From: a virus
Direction: 5' to 3' (one strand)
IMG/VR virus record: IMGVR_UViG_3300046820_000838
Span: 1 to 20,824 of that record
Length of the DNA: 20,824 bases
Shown: positions 16,390 to 20,824 of the stretch, in pieces
Position numbering within the stretch: position 1 is the first letter of the stretch
Layout: the number at the start of each line of letters is the position of its first letter
Made by a program: the position numbers and the translations under genes
Notes under the pieces: generated by a model
Seen by the model: only the letters and a program-made list of their open reading frames with translations
Databases searched by the model: none
What the model was told of the DNA's origin: nothing

Positions 16390-16603
16390 ATTGTTAGCAA
16401 AAATAGATTATTGGTTTGACACAGATAATTTTCATTTACACAAAAATGCCCTTCGTGCAGTAGTGGAATTGCATAAGCCTGAACGAGGTGTTATTGAAAG
16501 TTGGTTCAAGTGGTTAAATGGAACTAAAATAATTGGATGCCGTTTATGCGATGAACTTTATCCTTGTCCAACTATTCAGGCTATTGAAAAGGAGTTGAAG
16601 TGA
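16376..16603 (+). CDS. HDELL-type small actinophage protein, paralog of 17732
   Basis: It starts at ATG 16376 inside the previous gene (14-nt overlap). The sequence MTHDELLAKIDYWF, then RAVVELHKPE, a C-x-x-C site (CRLC), and the C-terminal YPCPTIQAIEKELK is the pattern of a small family common in actinophages, function unknown. The product at 17732 has the same ends. AAGGAG near the 3' end serves the next gene, whose GTG overlaps the stop. Confidence 0.8.
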   Translation: MTHDELLAKIDYWFDTDNFHLHKNALRAVVELHKPERGVIESWFKWLNGTKIIGCRLCDELYPCPTIQAIEKELK

Positions 16604-16773
16604 TTCATAAACTTAAACTATGGATATGGTGGTATGCCCTTCCGTATATCCCCTCAAAATATCTAAAATGGCGGGGAGACAGGATGTGCAAAAGAGGTGA
16701 CCATATGATAGTTGGTTCTACTAATTCAGATAGAATTTGGTGTGCAAGGTGCAAGAAAAGAAAAGGTATTTAA
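16600..16773 (+). CDS. 57-aa Trp-rich protein with zinc-like cysteines
   Basis: A GTG start overlaps the previous stop (GTGA), with AAGGAG upstream. The N-terminus is Trp/Tyr-rich and hydrophobic (LKLWIWWYALPYIP), possibly membrane-associated. The C-terminal part is basic with C30, C48 and C51 and H35, a possible zinc site. Its position after the HDELL gene matches the membrane gene 17965 after 17732. Function unknown. Confidence 0.65.
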   Translation: MIHKLKLWIWWYALPYIPSKYLKWRGDRMCKRGDHMIVGSTNSDRIWCARCKKRKGI

Positions 16774-16774
16774 A

Positions 16775-17194
16775 ATGGAATTAGGACAAATGCTACTTAG
16801 TAATACCCCCGTACAGACTTATGAGGCTAATTGGGCTACAGAAGGTCTTAATTTGATTGCAGAAGTTATTGCTGAGCACCGTGGAGATAAATATGGAAAA
16901 TATGGATACTCAAACCTTCTAACATCAAACTCTGGTGATCCAGAATTTGTTAATGATGTATTTGAAATGCGTCCCTATTGCTGGTGTGATTCAGGCTGGG
17001 AAGAATATGAAGGTCCTCATCCAGATGGATGTCCACCAAACTTTGTATATAAGAAAAATGGTTTAGTTATTACTTGGTACAAGCATGCCAATCGTGGTGT
17101 AACTTCTAACATGGAATATCCAGGGGCTAAGAATTGGGCTAAGGCTGTTATGACATGTATTGAAAGTATTAACCCTTTAGACTTGCGTAACTAA
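16775..17194 (+). CDS. 139-aa conserved phage protein, Cys/Trp-rich
   Basis: The frame opens at 16712, but AAAAGG and the previous stop favour ATG 16775. The protein has an N-terminal helical region, then MRPYCWCDSGWEEYEG...DGCPPNF and LVITWYKHANRGVTSNMEYP. I associate this pattern with conserved phage proteins of unknown function. Cys in CWC and DGC could bind metal. It ends the unit, and the next promoter starts at 17183. Confidence 0.7.
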   Translation: MELGQMLLSNTPVQTYEANWATEGLNLIAEVIAEHRGDKYGKYGYSNLLTSNSGDPEFVNDVFEMRPYCWCDSGWEEYEGPHPDGCPPNFVYKKNGLVITWYKHANRGVTSNMEYPGAKNWAKAVMTCIESINPLDLRN

Positions 17195-17212
17195 GGGTCT
17201 TAGTGATATGAT
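17183..17212 (+). promoter_or_regulatory. Leaderless promoter for 17219
   Basis: TTGCGT (17183-17188), 18 bp, TATGAT (17207-17212), then 6 nt and ATG 17219. Confidence 0.7.
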
Positions 17213-17218
17213 AGATAT

Positions 17219-17413
17219 ATGAAAATAGGACCATATACATTACGCAGACCATGGGTTAAGTATGTTAATCTTGAGTTAGATATTGAACAACAAATCACCA
17301 GAGCAGTGATGAACTCAATTAGATCAGACATTGTGGCAGACATTATCTCTTTAGATCTTTGTGATATAGATTGTGATGTGATTCACTACCTTGAAAAAAC
17401 GGCACGAGCATGA
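17219..17413 (+). CDS. 64-aa hypothetical protein, leaderless
   Basis: The ATG lies 6 nt after TATGAT with no Shine-Dalgarno. The product is alpha/beta with MKIGPYTLRRPWVKYV and a helix EQQITRAVMNSIRSDIVADI, and one CDIDC pair. ATGA overlap with 17410. Function unknown. Confidence 0.65.
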   Translation: MKIGPYTLRRPWVKYVNLELDIEQQITRAVMNSIRSDIVADIISLDLCDIDCDVIHYLEKTARA

Positions 17414-17550
17414 GATACTTTACAAAAGGTTGGTTAAAGGGTGGTGTCTGTGATGGCTGGGGTTTTGCGATTGAGTTCTACCCAAGAGAAAAATCACTGA
17501 GTATTACTTTCATACATTGGTATTTAATTATTGAGAAGGATTACACATGA
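17410..17550 (+). CDS. 46-aa aromatic-rich hypothetical protein
   Basis: ATGA overlaps on both sides. It is short, beta-rich and aromatic (MRYFTKGWLKGG, WGFAIEFYPRE, ITFIHWYLIIEK), and the C-terminal part is hydrophobic, perhaps a buried strand or a weak membrane contact. Function unknown. Confidence 0.65.
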   Translation: MRYFTKGWLKGGVCDGWGFAIEFYPREKSLSITFIHWYLIIEKDYT

Positions 17551-17735
17551 GTGATGCCGTTACTATTTATATCTACCGTAAAACAAATGGCTGGGAGTCT
17601 GATGTTTGGCGTGGAGATGAGCAATTAGGTGGATGCACTGGTCCAACACTTGTTGGTGTTATGGACTTAACACATGAAATAATTGCAGAAAGTGATCCTG
17701 TATGGTCTGACTTTAATGCGAATGAGGACTTATGA
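17547..17735 (+). CDS. 62-aa hypothetical protein
   Basis: ATGA-coupled at both ends. The beta-rich N-terminus AVTIYIYRKTNGWESDVW leads to GGCTGPTLVGVMDL. Soluble and acidic. It sits immediately before the HDELL paralog 17732. Function unknown. Confidence 0.7.
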   Translation: MSDAVTIYIYRKTNGWESDVWRGDEQLGGCTGPTLVGVMDLTHEIIAESDPVWSDFNANEDL

Positions 17736-17968
17736 CACACGATGAGTTGCTGAAAAAGATAGATGATGAAGCAATGCTTGGAAATAAAGAATGGAGAGCA
17801 TTTCGTGCAGTAATTGAACTGCATAAACCAGTTATGCAATGGAGTGGTGGGTATGACGGAGAAGACAATCCATTATATGCAGAACAATGCAGTGATTGTT
17901 CAGGTAATGGTTTTACACAAGAATACCCATGTGAAACCATTCAGGCAATTGAGAAGGAGTTGAAGTGA
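17732..17968 (+). CDS. HDELL-type small actinophage protein, paralog of 16376
   Basis: MTHDELLKKIDDEAML, then FRAVIELHKPV, CSDCSGNG and a YPCETIQAIEKELK end match the 16376 product over both ends, with a longer middle here. C-x-x-C suggests a zinc site. The last nucleotides (GAAGGAGTTGAAGTGA) are the same in both genes and supply the ribosome site of the following GTG gene, so the gene plus its junction was duplicated. Function unknown. Confidence 0.8.
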   Translation: MTHDELLKKIDDEAMLGNKEWRAFRAVIELHKPVMQWSGGYDGEDNPLYAEQCSDCSGNGFTQEYPCETIQAIEKELK

Positions 17969-18216
17969 TAGTTAAAATATTATGGCTTATCTGTTCGTTG
18001 TTTGTATTTAGGTATACATTAAAAAACCTTATTAAAGAAGAACTAAAAATCTTTGGCGGGATAGACGCAATCCTATTAGGAATATTTATTATTATGTCTA
18101 TCATCATTGCTGCAGCAGGACCTATTGCAATACTGGCATTCCTTGTGTATAATGGACTTAAGGGGATTGCCAACGGTATTAGCGAAGGGTATAAGAATGA
18201 ACGAAGCAGAGTTTGA
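17965..18216 (+). CDS. 83-aa membrane protein
   Basis: It starts at GTG 17965, overlapping the previous stop. The N-terminal hydrophobic segment (~4-17, ILWLICSLFVFRY) and a second of about 35 residues (GGIDAILLGIFIIMSIIIAA) give two or three membrane spans, with a basic tail. It parallels the Trp-rich gene 16600 in operon position. Holin-like topology is possible, but no lysis gene is seen nearby. Confidence 0.7.
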   Translation: MIVKILWLICSLFVFRYTLKNLIKEELKIFGGIDAILLGIFIIMSIIIAAAGPIAILAFLVYNGLKGIANGISEGYKNERSRV

Positions 18217-18316
18217 CCAAGAGTTTAATTTAGAAGACATTACGAACGCCATAGTTAATCAGGCTAAGGCTGAGGTTAAGGCTCGCTATGGTAACAAGAA
18301 AAGACATCGCCAATGA
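18197..18316 (+). CDS. 39-aa helical microprotein
   Basis: ATG 18197 lies inside the 3' end of the membrane protein gene (20-nt overlap). An acidic N-terminus (MNEAEFDQEFNLEDI) leads to a basic C-terminal helix (NQAKAEVKARYGNKKRHRQ), so the peptide is sharply bipolar. The ATGA overlap with 18313 supports it. Function unknown. Confidence 0.55.
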   Translation: MNEAEFDQEFNLEDITNAIVNQAKAEVKARYGNKKRHRQ

Positions 18317-18423
18317 CATGCAAGGTGTGTGGTTTGTCTAAGGAATCAGAGTGGTTTTGGAATGCACATCAAACCATGCCTGATGGCAACATCTGGTGTG
18401 TTAATGCAAAGAGAAGACGCTAA
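18313..18423 (+). CDS. 36-aa degenerate zinc ribbon resembling the endonuclease VII N-terminus
   Basis: The layout is CKVCG, then FWNAHQTMPDGNIWCVNAKRR. The endonuclease VII gene at 883-1455 has CTNCQEY, then FHKYSKAQDGLKPWCKACVRE. Spacing is the same, but the last cysteine is replaced (CVNA against CKAC), so the zinc site may be incomplete. It could be a domain fragment left by recombination or a minimal protein. Coupled by ATGA to 18197. A hairpin follows. Confidence 0.55.
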   Translation: MTCKVCGLSKESEWFWNAHQTMPDGNIWCVNAKRRR

Positions 18424-18430
18424 CCGCTAG

Positions 18431-18445
18431 TGCCCGTCTAGGGCA
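18431..18445 (+). terminator. Hairpin after 18313 gene
   Basis: TGCCC-GTCTA-GGGCA, 7 bp past the stop at 18423. No T-run. Confidence 0.5.
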
Positions 18446-18500
18446 TATTAAGGTTTACTACTTCTATTTTGCGCCGAACTTTAAAGATTATTTTGTAGTG

Positions 18501-18506
18501 TATAAT
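18501..18506 (+). promoter_or_regulatory. Leaderless -10 for 18513
   Basis: TATAAT followed by 6 nt and ATG 18513. The frame also has an ATG at 18498, overlapping the -10, which is less likely to be used. Confidence 0.6.
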
Positions 18507-18512
18507 GGTTAT

Positions 18513-19124
18513 ATGCCATATATCGTTAATAACCAGCCAGTAGGACACCACCCAAGCGAAATCGAAAGAGCGCCTTCTTATATTGATTTTTTTGAAAAGA
18601 TTGGCGACTCTGCCGACAACATTAAAATTATTCCAAACTTTGCCTCTGACGAAGAGATTGAGTATTTGTTGAGCCAAGGCAAAGAAGAAAACCTAACTAG
18701 TTTTGTTTCTCAAAAAGATGAGAATGGCAACCCTACATCTTGGATACACAACTATCAAGGAATTATAGATAAGTACAACCTTTTTTCAAGAGTTTTGGAC
18801 GAAGTAAAAAAGGCATACGATTATCAAAACATAAGGAAGAAAGATACAGACAGACTAAATATGGCTAGATGGGATGCTGGTAGCAGACTGTCACTCCATG
18901 TTGATGATCTTGGATATGTAACAGACAACCACCTACCAACACTTGTATATCTTAACGATGATTACGAAGGTGGAGAGTTAAGTTTTGCAACACATGATGT
19001 TACTATTAAGCCAAAAAAGGGAGACCTTATTATGTTCCCTGGAAATATGCACTATGCTCATGAAGTAAAAGAAGTTTTGTCTGGTGTAAGATACACCATA
19101 CCTATTTGGTTTACGATACCGTAG
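18513..19124 (+). CDS. 2OG-Fe(II) oxygenase (prolyl 4-hydroxylase-like)
   Basis: A 203-aa protein with a complete iron site: H129 and D131 in LSLHVDDLG, H183 in HYAHEV, and the 2-oxoglutarate-binding R193 in GVRYTIPIWF. Between them are YLNDDYEGGELSF (146-158) and KKGDLIMFPGN (168-178), typical of the prolyl 4-hydroxylase-like 2OG-Fe(II) family. Such enzymes hydroxylate proteins, nucleic acids or small molecules, and the substrate here is unknown. A leaderless promoter is at 18501. The same domain, altered at the iron site, is fused to a luciferase-like domain in the 19398 gene. Confidence 0.85.
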   Translation: MPYIVNNQPVGHHPSEIERAPSYIDFFEKIGDSADNIKIIPNFASDEEIEYLLSQGKEENLTSFVSQKDENGNPTSWIHNYQGIIDKYNLFSRVLDEVKKAYDYQNIRKKDTDRLNMARWDAGSRLSLHVDDLGYVTDNHLPTLVYLNDDYEGGELSFATHDVTIKPKKGDLIMFPGNMHYAHEVKEVLSGVRYTIPIWFTIP

Positions 19125-19126
19125 GG

Positions 19127-19132
19127 TATAAT
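19127..19132 (+). promoter_or_regulatory. Leaderless -10 for 19139
   Basis: TATAAT 2 bp after the stop at 19124, then 6 nt and ATG 19139. A weak TTTGGT lies 16 bp upstream. Confidence 0.6.
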
Positions 19133-19138
19133 TGAGTA

Positions 19139-19408
19139 ATGATAAATAATCCATCTGAAGACAGCCATAAAAAAAGGAAACTTTTAGATGGGTCAGAAGT
19201 AAACGACTATGATTATCCAATTGATTTAATCTTACATACAAAAGCCCCTGGTAAATGGAAATTGATCGACCTTGAAACTGGTCAAGAGTATCTGGGCTCA
19301 GAAATTTCTCACGAAACATTTGCAGAATTATTAAGAACTAAGGTTGCAAAGTCTAAAATTGGTTCTTGGTTTAAAACTAAAGGAAGAGTAACAAATAATG
19401 GAAAATAA
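19139..19408 (+). CDS. 89-aa basic phage protein
   Basis: Leaderless by position (TATAAT + 6 nt). A polar, basic N-terminus (HKKRKLLDGSEVNDYDYPID) precedes LHTKAPGKWKLIDLETGQEY, a beta-rich core familiar from small phage proteins near tail or oxygenase genes. The C-terminus is basic. It overlaps the fusion gene at 19398 by 11 nt. Function unknown. Confidence 0.7.
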   Translation: MINNPSEDSHKKRKLLDGSEVNDYDYPIDLILHTKAPGKWKLIDLETGQEYLGSEISHETFAELLRTKVAKSKIGSWFKTKGRVTNNGK

Positions 19409-20813
19409 CGAAAGACCTATAACTTTTCACTGGATGTGGAGAAGGCACTGGCAGGTAAATGATAGTACTGAGAACCTAGACCTTAAAGGAATTCTTGGTA
19501 TGGCACAAGAATTAGATGGTGCCAATGTAAAGTCTGTCTTGCTTCCATACGGTCCAGGAGGTATAGACTTTTCTTTAGTTATACAAGAAGCATTACAAAA
19601 AACAAATCAACTAATTATGACAATTGCCTTGCCAGCATATGGAGTAAGTCCAGACTATGCTGCCAAAGTTGTTGACACTTTGAATCAGTTTGCACCTGGA
19701 AGAATTGGTGTAAACCTTGTTGCTGGAAGATGGGGAGATGAAGGCAATGGTCCTTCTGAAAAATTAGTTTTAGATCATTACATGCATGACTCAAGTCTGA
19801 TTGATACTTTAGAAAAAAGAGTAGCAATATCTGCAGTTTGGATGGATAAGTTTGTGAACTTAATGAAGACTCACAAATATAAAACACACATGGCAGTTGT
19901 TGGTTCTTCAGACACTACAATTGAGATAGCAAACAAACACTGTGAGTATGCATATGTTGATGATAATCTACTATATAGTGATCAGTTTAAAAAGATTAAT
20001 CTTGATAAAGTAAAGCCAATAGTAATTATTGATCCACTTATCATTAACCATCCAGATGATGAACAGAATGTTAAGTATGATAAGAATGCGCCAGAAAGAA
20101 GACAGCATCATCATGTAAAAGGAACAATGTCTGAGGTAAAACAAAAGATAAAAGAAATTTCATCAGAATATGGTGTATATGATTTTATGATACATACGGA
20201 TCAAGCAGATATCAGAAACTTATTAAAGTTGGTAAAAGATTTTGATAAAGATGAGAGCGAAACCACGACTAATCCTATTACTGCTGATATGACCACTAGT
20301 GATAAATTTAATGCTATTGGAAGCGGACCAGAAAACATAAAAGTATTCAATAACTATTTTACTAAAGAACAGTGTGAGAGTATGATAAGATCTATTAGAG
20401 AAACAGAAACAAGCAACATAAGACCACTACAGTCTGAGGCTCTTTCACTAATATATTACGACTCCCTTGCTTTACCAGAAAAGTATGTTCCTGGTATTCA
20501 TTCTATGTTACAAAAAGAATATAATGTAGTGGTAAAACCAAGGCATTCTCGCTTTGCTGAGTGGAGACACAACAATAGCCAAGTCATTCCAATAGACGAT
20601 ATGGGTTCTAAAGACTCAAACCACATGGCTGGATGGGTATACCTAAATGATGACTATGCTGGTGGAGAACTACACTTTATTAATCAAGGCATATCATTTA
20701 AGCCGAAGGCTGGTGATTTAGTATTATTCCCTGGAAATTTCCATTACTGGTATCATGTTTCTCCTGCAAACGGATCAAGATATATTATGCCTGTATGGTT
20801 TGATTTTATTTAA
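19398..20813 (+). CDS. Fusion of luciferase-like monooxygenase and 2OG-Fe(II) oxygenase domain lacking the iron histidine
   Basis: A 471-aa protein. Residues ~7-280 are a luciferase-like flavin monooxygenase TIM barrel: FHWMWRRHW, VLLPYGPGG, IALPAYGVSPDYAAKVVDTL and FAPGRIGVNLVAGRWGDEG. After a Thr/Ser/Asp linker (285-310), residues ~311-471 are a 2OG-Fe(II) oxygenase fold with YLNDDYAGGELHF (415-427) and KAGDLVLFPGN (437-447). Aligned with 18513, the iron motif HVD is PID (P398, D400), so the proximal His is missing, while H453 and R461 remain. The second domain is therefore probably inactive or uses another mode. Substrate unknown. Confidence 0.85.
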   Translation: MENNERPITFHWMWRRHWQVNDSTENLDLKGILGMAQELDGANVKSVLLPYGPGGIDFSLVIQEALQKTNQLIMTIALPAYGVSPDYAAKVVDTLNQFAPGRIGVNLVAGRWGDEGNGPSEKLVLDHYMHDSSLIDTLEKRVAISAVWMDKFVNLMKTHKYKTHMAVVGSSDTTIEIANKHCEYAYVDDNLLYSDQFKKINLDKVKPIVIIDPLIINHPDDEQNVKYDKNAPERRQHHHVKGTMSEVKQKIKEISSEYGVYDFMIHTDQADIRNLLKLVKDFDKDESETTTNPITADMTTSDKFNAIGSGPENIKVFNNYFTKEQCESMIRSIRETETSNIRPLQSEALSLIYYDSLALPEKYVPGIHSMLQKEYNVVVKPRHSRFAEWRHNNSQVIPIDDMGSKDSNHMAGWVYLNDDYAGGELHFINQGISFKPKAGDLVLFPGNFHYWYHVSPANGSRYIMPVWFDFI

Positions 20814-20816
20814 TGG

Positions 20817-20822
20817 TATAAT
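20817..20822 (+). promoter_or_regulatory. Leaderless -10 for a gene beyond the window
   Basis: TATAAT just after the stop at 20813. By the rule seen at 13 genes here, the next ATG is predicted at about 20829, outside the window. Confidence 0.5.
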
Positions 20823-20824
20823 TA

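Noticed and set aside
1-20824. CRISPR array, insertion sequence, integrase, attachment site or rRNA
   Set aside because: I found no regularly spaced long repeats, no transposase or integrase motifs, no tRNA-end duplication next to the tRNA-Asp, and no rRNA-like sequence.

Overview
The window looks like a segment of the non-structural, early/regulatory part of a double-stranded DNA phage. It is low in GC and holds about 66 short, tightly packed genes, most with TAATG, ATGA or GTGA stop/start overlaps. There is one tRNA and no recognisable structural, packaging or ribosomal gene. Several products belong to families well known from actinobacteriophages: an endonuclease VII-type HNH nuclease, a Gp88-family protein, a DUF932 (TIGR03299) phage/plasmid protein, and small HDELL-type proteins. 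Many genes carry a -10 hexamer exactly 6 nt before the ATG, the signature of leaderless transcripts that is common in Actinobacteria. A phage of a low-GC, possibly freshwater, actinobacterium is my inference, not something the sequence proves.

Layout. 1-663: end of a gene truncated by the window edge plus a small overlapping gene. 669-1455 (minus): HNH nuclease and a small acidic protein. 1561-2185 (minus): a complete small operon with its own promoter, three genes and an intrinsic terminator. 2120-2466: divergent control region. 2467-9095 (plus): short operons of mostly unknown microproteins (many with CxxC zinc motifs) separated by 100-300 bp control regions. 9326-10468: DUF932 protein and tRNA-Asp(GTC). 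10676-13647: a long run of small genes. 13648-14474: gene-poor, repeat-rich region with three tandem consensus promoters, 10-bp tandem repeats and three DnaA-box-like 9-mers, a candidate replication origin. 14475-18423: sulfotransferase-like, GIY-YIG-like and other small genes. 18513-20813: two 2OG-Fe(II) oxygenase-type genes, the second fused to a luciferase-like monooxygenase domain.

The most interesting content is regulatory. The intergenic regions reuse a few modules: (1) a stem-loop family with consensus CCTGAGYA, about 7 variable bases, AAAC, TGCTC just after stop codons; (2) a CACGT motif downstream of most gene-end hairpins; (3) TTATCCACA (DnaA-box) pairs; (4) CRP/GlxR-like palindromes TGTGA-N6-TCACA, often next to a 9-mer CGACACGCC; (5) a TGTCGGTG element exactly 8 nt upstream of the -10 in five promoters; (6) leaderless promoters TANNNT-N6-ATG at 13 genes. 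Together these suggest a phage that wires its short operons into host regulators and uses two modes of translation initiation: Shine-Dalgarno leaders in the left part and mostly leaderless starts in the right part.
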